From contig CBDFNC010000003.1 in the NCBI GenBank assembly GCA_965249895.1, forward strand, positions 310,001-374,000: DNA of 64,000 nucleotides, written 5' to 3'. Below are positions 16,519-25,536 of this stretch, piece after piece. Position numbers and translations under genes: made by a program. This stretch comes from CBDFNC01 sp965249895. Its GTDB lineage: Bacteria > Pseudomonadota > Gammaproteobacteria > Enterobacterales > CBDFNC01. Under the pieces are notes generated by a model. That model had not been told where the DNA came from and did not search any database. It worked only from the letters and a program-made list of their open reading frames with translations. Each line of letters begins with the position of its first letter. The first letter of the stretch is position 1.

Positions 16519-18125
16519 TGGATAGGTTCCGATTTGAACACTTGGGTGACGACGTAAAAATTCAAGGACTAGGCTCCTTGTACCGTCTTGTTGATGGTAG
16601 CCAATGGTCGATAAACATTGGCTATTGGCCAAGGCAGGAAAAGAAATCATTACGAATGTCCAATGCTCCCATTCTTGCTAGGCAGCGCATTATCAATCCC
16701 ACTCTTGAACATGGTCCTGCCGGGTTAGACAAAGTATTCTCTATTCATAACACCCATGATTGGCTAGTAAGACAGGTAGCAGATTGCCCGGCAATAAAAA
16801 ATAACAAGCGTATGGATTCGAAGCAGTACTGCTTCGCCTTTACCTTAGCTGATGGGATGACCATATATTTCCCCCAGTTTGAATTGGCGAGAGCCCTGTT
16901 TTTCCATGATTGCTACCTTTCCAGAACTTCGCTGGATCCAGACTTGCTGGCGGCCGAGTTCGATGTCCAGCTTGATAAGGAAACAGACCGAGCGGCTATC
17001 AATGTTATGCCTTCCGCCGAATATACCCTTAAACATTTTAATGAGTCCGGATGTCGGCGGGTGTTGAGCTGGATTTTGTTGGATGAAAATGCCAGAAATT
17101 CTTATGAGAGCATCGGCAAGTATCAGGTGTTGAAAGGGAACGATAGAGACCGCTATCGTTTTTGGGATTTCAGTTTCGAGCCACCTCCACTACCAGGAGC
17201 CAAGTTTAGTGCTCGAGGTTGGATAGACCACGAAACCAAAAGTATGTTTGTTTACGAGATCCATGGTATTCGTAACATCAAGGCTGATATCCGCTCTGAA
17301 GTAGACTTCTACCATCCCAAGTTTGAAAGCGCCGTTCGTGGTAAAGGAAAGGGTGGTAATGCGGACGGTAGTAAGCGCCCAGCTGAGCACGATATTCATG
17401 ATGAGAATACGGCAAATTCGGATAACCAGAGAGTTATTCTTCGCCCAGAAACAACAGATATAGCGTTTGACAAGGCAATTAAAACAAACCGAATTGCCAA
17501 AAATAAAACACTGTCAAAATCCGGTAAAAACGATGAGATAGCACCTGAGACGGCTTCGAAAGATGTGAGTACTGACGAGTCTAACGTCACTGGTGAGTTG
17601 CCTGGTGCCGACTGGAACAACATTGATGACCAAACAGATGATAGCCACCTCTATGAAAATAAGTTCACCTGCTTTTTCGAGATGATCCGCTTGTTAAGCG
17701 ATAAGCCCGGCTGTTCAATAACTAGATATCCTTTGCGCAAGCTGCCTGACCTTCCCAGATGTAAAAAGCACATTCTTGCGACAGATGGAAATCCTAGGTG
17801 CTTAGCAGTCGTTAAAATAGAAGTATCTGGCAAAAGTTTTCAAGTGCTTGAAGTTGATACATCCGACGCTGACAAGCCGTTGTCGACCAGGCTAATGAGT
17901 CTCAACTCGCCTTCTACTTGGGAGTTGGATTTGGTTGAATTGGAAAGGCAACTGTTAAAAGGCTCCTTACGATGGCTAAATAAGTTTTTGGATACTTTAT
18001 GCGGTAAAGGGAACCATCATGGAATACCTCATCCCAAGTCCAAGTCCAAGTTTCGTGGAGCGTTAGATCCTGCATCAGTTGAAGGTTGGGCGGAACGGTT
18101 TTATTCATGGCTTGTTGAGCTTTAA
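16515..18125 (+). CDS. tnsE: TnsE alternative target selector
   Basis: A 536-residue protein, similar to Tn7 TnsE (538). I start at ATG 16515, which overlaps the tnsD stop as ATGA; the open frame from 16431 lies inside tnsD. Shared landmarks with Tn7 TnsE include FPQFELARALFF, EFDVQ, SYESIGKYQ, FSFEPPPLPG, VLEVDTSD, HPK and a final VEGWAERF. TnsE sends Tn7 to replicating DNA and conjugal plasmids by recognising the sliding clamp and 3'-recessed ends. Its presence suggests this element uses both the attTn7 and mobile-plasmid pathways. Confidence 0.88.
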   Translation: MMDRFRFEHLGDDVKIQGLGSLYRLVDGSQWSINIGYWPRQEKKSLRMSNAPILARQRIINPTLEHGPAGLDKVFSIHNTHDWLVRQVADCPAIKNNKRMDSKQYCFAFTLADGMTIYFPQFELARALFFHDCYLSRTSLDPDLLAAEFDVQLDKETDRAAINVMPSAEYTLKHFNESGCRRVLSWILLDENARNSYESIGKYQVLKGNDRDRYRFWDFSFEPPPLPGAKFSARGWIDHETKSMFVYEIHGIRNIKADIRSEVDFYHPKFESAVRGKGKGGNADGSKRPAEHDIHDENTANSDNQRVILRPETTDIAFDKAIKTNRIAKNKTLSKSGKNDEIAPETASKDVSTDESNVTGELPGADWNNIDDQTDDSHLYENKFTCFFEMIRLLSDKPGCSITRYPLRKLPDLPRCKKHILATDGNPRCLAVVKIEVSGKSFQVLEVDTSDADKPLSTRLMSLNSPSTWELDLVELERQLLKGSLRWLNKFLDTLCGKGNHHGIPHPKSKSKFRGALDPASVEGWAERFYSWLVEL

Positions 18126-18341
18126 TAGCATAACCGAGTGCTATTCGAATCTGGCCAATGAGGTAATCTGCTTTCTTAATCAAAGCGGAAAGGGTTATTT
18201 GTACCAGAGAACAAAGAGTGTTTGGCCGGTAGGTTTTATCTTTACCATTAATCAAAAATGGAGGGGGATACTTCCTTACAGGAGCGAATCAGTCTGTTAT
18301 CATAAGGGATCGAGTTGTTTGTTATTATATAGGGTTGTACT

Positions 18342-19412
18342 TTGAAAGTTGTCGATTTCTTTTGTGGGTGCGGAGGCGCAAGTGAAGGCTTGAGGCAAGC
18401 CGGGCTTAACATTGTTCTTGGGATCGATTTTGACAGAGAAGCCTCGTCTACTTATAAAGCCAACTTTCCTGAAGCTGATTTTATACAGAGCGATATCCGT
18501 AAAGTTGAAACTCAAGAGGTTACGAATATCCTTGGTCGCCATCCAAACCATGAGCCATTACTTTTTGCTGCATGCGCACCGTGCCAACCATTTTCATCAC
18601 AGAATAAATTTAAAGTAGATTCGGATCATCGTCGAGCACTATTGGATGAAACTCATCGATTTATACGAGAGATGAAACCTGAATATATAATGATTGAAAA
18701 TGTACCTGGTATGCAAAGAGTAGATGAGTTTGCTGAGGGGCCATATCGTAGGTTTGTTGAATTACTTAATGAACTTGAGTATGACTATACACCATTTATT
18801 GCACATTCTGAGAAATATGGAGTTCCTCAAAAACGGAAACGATTTGTACTGATTGCTAGTTTACTCGGGCCTATTCCTATCCCAGATCATACACATGGAG
18901 AAGGTCTAAACCCTTATGTAACTGTTAGGGACTTTATTGGTGGTTATCCTAAACTGGAAGCTGGAGAGGCTTACTCAAAAGATCCAATTCATGTAACGGC
19001 AAAAATGAATTCGCTCAATATAACTCGAATTAAAAATACACCCGAGGGTGGCGATCGAAGAAATTGGCCTGAATATTTAGTTAACGCTTGCCATAAGAAC
19101 TATAGCGGACATACCGATACATATGGGCGCATGAGTTGGGGTAAATTGGCTCCTACATTAACAACCAAGTGCAATAGTTACTCTAATGGGCGGTTTGGCC
19201 ATCCTGATATTAGCCAAAATAGAGCCATAAGCATCAGAGAGGCATCTCGCTTACAGACATTTCCAGAAGATTATCAATTTGAAGGAACCATTGTATCCAT
19301 GGCTCGTCAAATTGGAAATGCTGTTCCATGTCAATTAGCAATGCGATTTGGGTTGTCAATAAAAAGTCACTTTGAAAGTGACAATCAAGAGCGAGAAAAT
19401 GGCCAAAATTAG
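18342..19412 (+). CDS. DNA (cytosine-5)-methyltransferase, defence operon gene 1
   Basis: A 356-residue C5 methyltransferase starting at TTG (KVVDFFCGCGGASEGLRQAG is motif I). Motif IV is CAPCQPFSSQ with the catalytic Cys, motif VI is IENVPG, motif VIII is QKRKRFVLIA, and motif X is QIGNAVP. The target-recognition region between VIII and X is short, as in Dcm-type enzymes. It starts 216 bp after tnsE, the first cargo gene, and overlaps the next gene by 14 bp. Codon use and base composition are clearly more AT-rich than in the tns genes. It probably marks host DNA for the linked nuclease genes; specificity is unknown. Confidence 0.92.
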   Translation: MKVVDFFCGCGGASEGLRQAGLNIVLGIDFDREASSTYKANFPEADFIQSDIRKVETQEVTNILGRHPNHEPLLFAACAPCQPFSSQNKFKVDSDHRRALLDETHRFIREMKPEYIMIENVPGMQRVDEFAEGPYRRFVELLNELEYDYTPFIAHSEKYGVPQKRKRFVLIASLLGPIPIPDHTHGEGLNPYVTVRDFIGGYPKLEAGEAYSKDPIHVTAKMNSLNITRIKNTPEGGDRRNWPEYLVNACHKNYSGHTDTYGRMSWGKLAPTLTTKCNSYSNGRFGHPDISQNRAISIREASRLQTFPEDYQFEGTIVSMARQIGNAVPCQLAMRFGLSIKSHFESDNQERENGQN

Positions 19413-22392
19413 AACTAAAGCACGAGCCCTTGATATGTTGGGGCGGCAACAGATTGCAGGAATTCCCACAGCATTAAGTGAACTTTTTAAAAATGCCCAT
19501 GATGCATATGCTGATAACGTAGAAGTTGACTATATCCGGAAGAAAAATCTATTAATTCTACGTGATGATGGCTTGGGAATGACTCGTCAAGAGTTTGAAG
19601 ATCGCTGGTTGACGATTGGAACGGATAGTAAATTTGAAGATGAAGATAGCCTTTCTCAGCCTGCAGTTGATAGTTTAAAAGACGTTCGTCAAGTAATGGG
19701 TGAAAAAGGTATTGGTCGCTTAGCGATAGCGGCAATTGGGCCTCAGGTATTGGTGTTGACGAGGGCTAAAAGAGAGTCTGGGCTCGAATCTATTGTTGCT
19801 GCTTTTATCAACTGGACTTTGTTTTCCTTTCCTGCCTTAGATTTGGAAGATATAGAGATACCTATTCTTGAGAAAGACAGTGGTGAATTAACTAAAGGTG
19901 ATGTTGATTCGCTTCTTTATAGTGCGAAAAATAATGTATTAGCTCTTTCTGGAAAGATATCTGATAGCAAAGTTAAAGCTGTTATAAAACAGATTGAGTT
20001 GTTCGATTACGATCCAGAACTTTGGAATTCACGGCTAAATCAGCTAGATAAAGGGCTTGGACTTGAGCGAGACAATTTAAGGCTTGACCAGCAAGGTCAT
20101 GGTACACATTTTTTTATCTCTCCCGTCGATGACGTTCTACCTGAAGAGATCGGCCAAGTAGAGACTAATTATAGAACAGATCAGGCTTCCCGTTTAGAAA
20201 AAGCTCTTTTAGGCTTTACCAATACAATGAAGGGGGGGACCAAGCCCCCTATTATTGCGCGGTTTAGAGATCATACTCTAGAGGGAGAGTGTATTGATCG
20301 GATCAGTGAGTCTATATTTTTTACTCCTAACGAATTCAAATCGGCAGATCATCATTTCAAAGGAAGCTTCAATGAATTTGGTCAATTCAAAGGATCTATT
20401 AAGGTCTTTGGCAAAGAAGTTGAGGAGGCTGTTGTACCTTGGCTTAGTGGAAAAAACAAAGAGACAGTATGTGGACCATTTGAAATAAATTTTGCGAGTA
20501 TTCAGGGTTTACTGAAAGACACTCGTCTTCCTCCTGAACAATGGAAAGAATTAGATCTTAAAACCTCAAGAATAGGTGGCCTCTATATTTATCGTGACGG
20601 AATAAGGGTTTTACCTTACGGTGATTCAGATGTTGATTTTTTGAAGATTGAACTGAGGCGATCTAAAAGTGCTAGGGAATACTACTTTTCTTATCGGAAA
20701 ATGCTTGGTTATATTGAGCTAACTAAACAATTAAATAGTTCTCTACAAGAGAAAGCAGGCCGAGAAGGCTTTATCGAAAATAGAGCATATAAGCAATTCC
20801 GCTCTATTTTGGAGAACTTTTTTATTCAAATAGCTGCAGCATACTTTCTTGATAAGGGAGATATGTCGGATTTATTCATTGAGCAAAGAGAGAGGCACCA
20901 AGATCAATATAAACTCCTAAAAAAGAGGGAAGACTTAAAAACAACAAAGAAGAAGAAACTAAAGAAAAATCTGGAAGAGTTTTTTTCAAAGTTTGACGAT
21001 GGCCATTGGCAGCATGGTTCCGAGCTGCTGGAGAAGGACATTGAGCACCTGTTCAATGAATATGAGGAATCAAAAGCTGACTTTGATGATTTTGTCTATG
21101 AAGTTCAGCAGTATCTTAAGGTACGGATAGACAAACTTAAAAGGCAATTAGTTATAAATATTCCTCCAGGTATAGGCTTTGGCAAGGAAATAACGGACAA
21201 CATCGATAGATATCAGATCTATAAAGGGAACATAGAAGAAAACCTTTCCAGAATTGAAAGAGAGACTGAGAGTCGACTTGTTGAGTTTGAAGATCGGTTT
21301 GGTAATAGAACAGGCTTGCGCCGAAGGTTCAGTGACTCATTAGACGCCCAACAAGAATTTCATAGAAAGCAACTAAATGAGATTTATAAGAAGGCTAATG
21401 ACTCCATTGAATCCCTGACAAAATGGGTGAACTCTGAACTAAAGAGTAGCCGGGTGAGTTCACGTAGCTCAATCGATAAGGTGAAAGAAGAATTTGCATC
21501 AACAAGCTTTTCTGGGAAATCTAGCGAAGAGCTCTATCAATTAAAGCATTCTCTAGAGTCAAAAATAGAAAAATATTCTGAGAAAATTATCTCAAAAGTT
21601 GAAGTTGTTATGTCTCAGTTAAATGCAGCTCATGAGGGAACTGAGGAAAATGTAATCTCATCAACTAAACTTACAGCTGCCTTAGAATCTGAATATGAGC
21701 ATTTAAAAGAACAACATGAAAATAACATGGAAATGGTTCAGTTGGGGATGGCTCTTGGTGTTGTTCATCATGAATTCAATAGTAATATTATCTCAATCCG
21801 AAGAGGGTTGAGGGAGATGCAGCCATGGGCGGCAAAAAATGAGCATCTCCGCCCCACATATGACAAGATCAGAATAGGTTTTGATCACCTAGATGGATAT
21901 CTCAAAACCTTTACTCCCCTTACAAGGCGTTTGAACCGAAAGAGAATATCAATTACGGGGAAGTCTCTCAGCGAGTTTGTTTTGGATGTATTTCATGAGC
22001 GTCAGGTCAAAGAGGGCGTAGAAATTATTTGCACTCCATTGTTCATGCAGCAGAGTTTGGTCGGTTTCACCTCAACGATATACCCAGCTTTTGTAAATCT
22101 TATTGATAATGCTATGCACTGGGTTGCCAAAAGCAGTGGGGAAAAAAAAGTCATATTGGATGCTGATAATGACGGTTTCGTTATAAAGGATACTGGCCCA
22201 GGTATTTCAACCATAGATATAGAAAACGTATTTGAATTTGGATTTAGTCGGCGTATAGGTGGGCGAGGAATGGGGCTTTATGTCACCAGACAAACACTAG
22301 AGAAAGATGGTTTTTCAATAACGTTAGATGAATATTTGCCTTCTTCAGGTGCAATTTTCCGTATTTACCCTATTGAAGGCGAGGAAAAATAA
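19399..22392 (+). CDS. Dual GHKL ATPase: MORC/MutL-like N-terminus plus histidine-kinase-like C-terminus
   Basis: A 997-residue protein from ATG 19399, overlapping the methyltransferase. The first GHKL ATPase site has the N-box ELFKNAHDAY (E28, N32), DDGLG (56-60) and GEKGIGRLA (101-109), as in MutL/MORC/Hsp90-type ATPases. A long charged middle (about 480-780) is rich in Lys/Glu and likely coiled coil. The C-terminal quarter is a histidine-kinase module: GVVHHEFNSN with candidate phospho-His at 790/791, N-box NLIDNA (900-905), DTGPG (931) and GGRGMGL (954-960). The stop overlaps the next start by one base. The receiver-like partner downstream suggests phosphotransfer. GHKL ATPases with Dcm and Vsr genes are known from comparative genomics; two GHKL sites in one chain is what stands out. 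Confidence 0.8.
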   Translation: MAKIRTKARALDMLGRQQIAGIPTALSELFKNAHDAYADNVEVDYIRKKNLLILRDDGLGMTRQEFEDRWLTIGTDSKFEDEDSLSQPAVDSLKDVRQVMGEKGIGRLAIAAIGPQVLVLTRAKRESGLESIVAAFINWTLFSFPALDLEDIEIPILEKDSGELTKGDVDSLLYSAKNNVLALSGKISDSKVKAVIKQIELFDYDPELWNSRLNQLDKGLGLERDNLRLDQQGHGTHFFISPVDDVLPEEIGQVETNYRTDQASRLEKALLGFTNTMKGGTKPPIIARFRDHTLEGECIDRISESIFFTPNEFKSADHHFKGSFNEFGQFKGSIKVFGKEVEEAVVPWLSGKNKETVCGPFEINFASIQGLLKDTRLPPEQWKELDLKTSRIGGLYIYRDGIRVLPYGDSDVDFLKIELRRSKSAREYYFSYRKMLGYIELTKQLNSSLQEKAGREGFIENRAYKQFRSILENFFIQIAAAYFLDKGDMSDLFIEQRERHQDQYKLLKKREDLKTTKKKKLKKNLEEFFSKFDDGHWQHGSELLEKDIEHLFNEYEESKADFDDFVYEVQQYLKVRIDKLKRQLVINIPPGIGFGKEITDNIDRYQIYKGNIEENLSRIERETESRLVEFEDRFGNRTGLRRRFSDSLDAQQEFHRKQLNEIYKKANDSIESLTKWVNSELKSSRVSSRSSIDKVKEEFASTSFSGKSSEELYQLKHSLESKIEKYSEKIISKVEVVMSQLNAAHEGTEENVISSTKLTAALESEYEHLKEQHENNMEMVQLGMALGVVHHEFNSNIISIRRGLREMQPWAAKNEHLRPTYDKIRIGFDHLDGYLKTFTPLTRRLNRKRISITGKSLSEFVLDVFHERQVKEGVEIICTPLFMQQSLVGFTSTIYPAFVNLIDNAMHWVAKSSGEKKVILDADNDGFVIKDTGPGISTIDIENVFEFGFSRRIGGRGMGLYVTRQTLEKDGFSITLDEYLPSSGAIFRIYPIEGEEK

Positions 22393-24071
22393 TGACTCTG
22401 CAAGCAGTATCCACTGAAACCTTTTTCCAAGTCTCCAAAATTATTGTAGAAAAATTTATCCAGTCCGTTGTGGCTGTCGATGACCAAATGTCTTTTGATG
22501 AACGTCCCTATTCTATTGAATCACATGAGTTAATAAAGCCTGATGATGAAGATACTATATTTGGTGGAACGGAAGTTGATTCGTCAGTATCCAAAGGTAT
22601 TGGGGTAGGTAGCGATGGTCACAAGCTTTATTATCAAGAGCTGGCTTCCGCTTTTGCTCAAAAAGGAATTGTTTGTAGTGGGTTTAAGCCTTTAAGTAAA
22701 AATGAAAATACAATTTCCTCTATAAATACAAGCTCAAGAAATGCTGATATTACTATCCTTGATTGGCAGATGGATGGGACTAATACTAAAGGGGAATTAG
22801 CAATAGCTTCTATTAAAAAGCTTATTGAGTTGGATATTAAAGAGGGTGGACGGCTTCGCCTTATCGCAATCTATACTGCTGAAAACAAAACAGAGGTTGT
22901 TGGGGATTTAAGCAAAGCTCTACAAGATAAAAGCGCACAAGTAGATCAAGGTATCATTACCTTTTCTGATGATGCATTGAAATATTGCAAAATAGATGTT
23001 GTTGGTAAAGAAAAAAATGGTGAAGAGTTAACTGATTATGTCGTTGAATCTTTTACTCACTTAACCACGGGGTTATTATCAAATGCAGCCCTTTCAGCTG
23101 TTTCAGATATCAGGGATAAGACGCACAACATTTTATACAAATTTAACAAGAGTCTTGATCCAGCATATTTGTCACATGTTTTAGGTTTGATTTCGTCTCC
23201 TGATATGCGAGAGAAAGCACATGAAGTAGCGTTTGACTATGCAGTAGACCTCCTTTCAGAAGAGATAAAGTCTGAACTTCAAATTAGTGATATTGTTAAA
23301 GAGTCTCTTTCTCAGAACACTCTTAAACTATGGCCTAGTCATGTAAATACATCCGACACTGACAACTACTTTAGATTAAAAATCGGAAAGTTGTCAGAAG
23401 TAAAGTTTGGCTCGGAGCGTATGAGTGATCTGCTAGCTACGTCAACTAATGAATGCCTGAAAAGTGCATTGAATACAGAGCCAAAACTTGCTGTTGATGG
23501 AGATAAAGATCCTATTCATGTTTTTAAAAATTCGGAAATTCAATTATCAACTCTTAAAGACTCAACCCCGCAGCATTTGGAATTGAGTGCTATCCAATGC
23601 GTTCGTCGAGACCTTAAAACAAATGGCTATCATACACCAGTGATGAAACAGGGAACCGTCATTAAGGGAGCTGGGAATAAATACTACGTTTGTATCCAAC
23701 CTCTGTGTGATAGTGTGAGGCTAAAGGAAGACACTAACTTTACTTTTTTACGAATCAGTAAAGTAAAAAGTGGGAAGCCTTTTTCTCATGTAATGAGGAG
23801 TGACATGGGTGTCCATATCAGACTATGTATTGAGGCTTCATCCAAGAGGTTAAATGTGTTTAAATTTTCAGCATGCGATAATAGCCGTGTCGTGAAAGCG
23901 GAAAAAGAGCATGGGAAATTTCTCTTTCGAGAAAAGCTTTATGGTGAAGACGTTGAGTGGTGTGGTGAATTTAAGCAGGCGGTCTCTCAAGAGATAGTTA
24001 ATGCTGTATCAGCAAGTATTGCCCGTGTTGGGTTAGATTCCTTTGAGTGGTTAAGGTTTAAATCAGGGTAA
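22392..24071 (+). CDS. Receiver-like domain protein, partner of the GHKL kinase
   Basis: A 559-residue protein sharing one base with the GHKL gene. Its N-terminus looks like a diverged response-regulator receiver: an acidic pair in VVAVDDQ (D30, D31), candidate phospho-acceptor D124 in TILDWQM, and a Thr (T162) in IAIYTAE. A long insertion separates the first two motifs compared with a CheY fold. The remaining 350 residues match no domain I recognise; they are mixed alpha/beta with several Cys near the C-terminus. Context suggests it receives phosphate from the upstream protein and controls an activity in the operon. Receiver assignment is moderate; the function is inference. Confidence 0.6.
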   Translation: MTLQAVSTETFFQVSKIIVEKFIQSVVAVDDQMSFDERPYSIESHELIKPDDEDTIFGGTEVDSSVSKGIGVGSDGHKLYYQELASAFAQKGIVCSGFKPLSKNENTISSINTSSRNADITILDWQMDGTNTKGELAIASIKKLIELDIKEGGRLRLIAIYTAENKTEVVGDLSKALQDKSAQVDQGIITFSDDALKYCKIDVVGKEKNGEELTDYVVESFTHLTTGLLSNAALSAVSDIRDKTHNILYKFNKSLDPAYLSHVLGLISSPDMREKAHEVAFDYAVDLLSEEIKSELQISDIVKESLSQNTLKLWPSHVNTSDTDNYFRLKIGKLSEVKFGSERMSDLLATSTNECLKSALNTEPKLAVDGDKDPIHVFKNSEIQLSTLKDSTPQHLELSAIQCVRRDLKTNGYHTPVMKQGTVIKGAGNKYYVCIQPLCDSVRLKEDTNFTFLRISKVKSGKPFSHVMRSDMGVHIRLCIEASSKRLNVFKFSACDNSRVVKAEKEHGKFLFREKLYGEDVEWCGEFKQAVSQEIVNAVSASIARVGLDSFEWLRFKSG

Positions 24072-24078
24072 ACGGCTG

Positions 24079-24501
24079 ATGGTGGATAATGTCAGTTCCG
24101 AAAATCGACGTGAGATGATGTCTCATAATCGAGGAAAAGACACCTCTACGGAGCTGACAGTTCGAAGAATCCTCCACAATCTTGGTTTTAGATACCGCCT
24201 ACATGACAAGAGGTTGCCTGGTAGCCCTGATCTAGTAATGAAGAAGTATGGGTTGTGCATTTTCGTCAACGGCTGTTTCTGGCATCAGCACTCCGGCTGT
24301 AAAAAAGCCACCATTCCTACCACCAATCGCGAATTTTGGAAGGAAAAATTTCGGCGCAATGCCGAAAGGGATATGGAAGCGAAAATGGCGCTAGAAAAGC
24401 AAGGGTGGAAAGTGCTAGTAATATGGGAGTGTCAGACTAAAAAGGAAGGCACGCTTTTGGGTATACTTTCGACAGCGTTGCCAATTAATAGGAGTGTCTG
24501 A
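24079..24501 (+). CDS. Vsr-family very-short-patch-repair-type endonuclease
   Basis: A 140-residue Vsr homologue. Aligned with E. coli Vsr the numbering coincides: E25 and catalytic D51 (GSPDLV), H69 in NGCFWHQH, zinc ligands C66, H71 and C73, and NREFW. The residue aligned with E. coli H64 is Asn here. In E. coli, Vsr nicks T:G mismatches produced by deamination at Dcm sites. In operons with GHKL ATPases such proteins are thought to act as restriction nucleases. It lies 7 bp after the receiver gene and shares one base with the HNH gene. Confidence 0.88.
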   Translation: MVDNVSSENRREMMSHNRGKDTSTELTVRRILHNLGFRYRLHDKRLPGSPDLVMKKYGLCIFVNGCFWHQHSGCKKATIPTTNREFWKEKFRRNAERDMEAKMALEKQGWKVLVIWECQTKKEGTLLGILSTALPINRSV

Positions 24502-25235
24502 TGGAGCAACTAAAAGATTATGCGGATGCTCGTTTGATTCAAGGATGTATCTACTGTGGTGCCTCAGCTGATACGAGAGAGCATGTACCATCAAAAATAC
24601 TACTTGATAAACTGTTCCCGACTAACCTTCCAGTCATGCCAGCGTGTGTCACATGTAACAATGGATTTTCTAAGGATGAAGAATATGTGGCTTGCATCAT
24701 CAGCTGTATGCTATCGGAGTCTACTGACCCGAGTAAAATAGTAAATATCAGAACGTCAAAAACCCTCTCTAGGAAGCCTGCTCTAAGAGCTCAACTTGAA
24801 GACGCAAAATATGTTCAACAAGGGAAAGTACGATTTAAAGTCGATGAAGGTCGCTTAGTTAATATTATTCGCAAGCTTGCAGTAGGACATGCTGCCTTTG
24901 AACTCAGTAAAGTACTCCGAACCGATCCGTTTCACTTAAATTGGTGGCTTGTGTCTTCATTGAAAAAAGAAGAGAGTGATGAATTTGATGCTTCTTATGT
25001 TACCGAATTATTAGGTGAAGTTGGGTCTCGTAACACTCAGAGGTTGCTAGTCACAGAAGTTGTTCTTCAAGCTTCCGATGGTGAGCTAAAGAAAATACAG
25101 CTATTAGTAGACGACTGGGTTGATGTTCAAGGTAACGTGTATCGATATCACGCGATCGAAACTGCTGAGGGAATTTTGGTTAAGATAGTCTTCTCTGAAT
25201 ATTTGGCATGTGAAGTTTTCTGGAAAGACATTTGA
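24501..25235 (+). CDS. HNH-type nuclease-like protein, last gene of the defence operon
   Basis: A 244-residue protein whose start ATG shares one base with the vsr stop (TGATG). The N-terminal 60 residues hold a zinc-type HNH pattern: CIYCG, then EHVPSKILL, then CVTCNNGFSKDEE. The remainder is not recognisable. It could be a nuclease effector or a DNA-binding accessory factor. The tight gene overlaps from 18342 to here point to one transcript. Confidence 0.72.
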   Translation: MEQLKDYADARLIQGCIYCGASADTREHVPSKILLDKLFPTNLPVMPACVTCNNGFSKDEEYVACIISCMLSESTDPSKIVNIRTSKTLSRKPALRAQLEDAKYVQQGKVRFKVDEGRLVNIIRKLAVGHAAFELSKVLRTDPFHLNWWLVSSLKKEESDEFDASYVTELLGEVGSRNTQRLLVTEVVLQASDGELKKIQLLVDDWVDVQGNVYRYHAIETAEGILVKIVFSEYLACEVFWKDI

Positions 25236-25306
25236 TAGAGCTTTGAATATGCGCAGGCCTATCTGGCTAAAGTTTGGGCAGTGTAAGCGTGGGTTGCGAA
25301 AATTTC

Positions 25307-25435
25307 AGTATGAAACTTTATTACTCGATTATAATGAGTTGTAGTGAGAATTTCTATTTCAGTATGATACTTTATTATTCTGAGGTGGACTTTTTCAACG
25401 GTAGAATGCGGCCTCGGGGAGAGTTTAGTATGAAA
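25307..25435. repeat. Relic left end of a Tn7-like element
   Basis: Two full TnsB-type repeats occur, at 25307-25326 and 25361-25380 (AGTATGAAACTTTATTACTC and a close variant). A third starts at 25427 (AGTATGAAA) but breaks off. The spacer with GAGGTGGAC, then ATGCGGCCTCGGGGAG matches those in the left ends at 32.7 and 36.6 kb. The terminal CTCTCCCACA is missing, so this end is dead. It abuts the remnant of another element's right end. Confidence 0.82.
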
Positions 25436-25496
25436 TATCATACTGGAAACCGCTAAAGCTAAGCTCAAATTATGAGCAAGTTTGTAGCGATTTTTT
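25436..25496 (+). promoter_or_regulatory. Relic right end and tnsA leader hairpin of a second Tn7-like copy
   Basis: TATCATACTGGAAACC aligns with the inner part of the right end at 10351-10387, followed by a leader that aligns with the hairpin before tnsA. Here the outer stem is CGCTA/TAGCG and the inner stem GCTCA/TGAGC around a 5-base loop, with TTTTTT then ATGG. Several bases differ from the intact copy on both arms so that pairing is kept. The outer repeats and the TGTGGG tip are lost at the fusion with the left-end relic. Confidence 0.75.
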
Positions 25497-25536
25497 ATGG
25501 CCAGAAAAAAGTACTGCAATAATGAAGCAAAAATAA

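Noticed and set aside
18040..18060. Tandem AAGTCC repeat near the tnsE end
   Set aside because: Only about three units inside conserved tnsE coding sequence; no sign of independent function.
25427..25450. A working transposon end
   Set aside because: The terminal CTCTCCCACA/TGTGGGAGAG sequence is missing on both sides of the junction.
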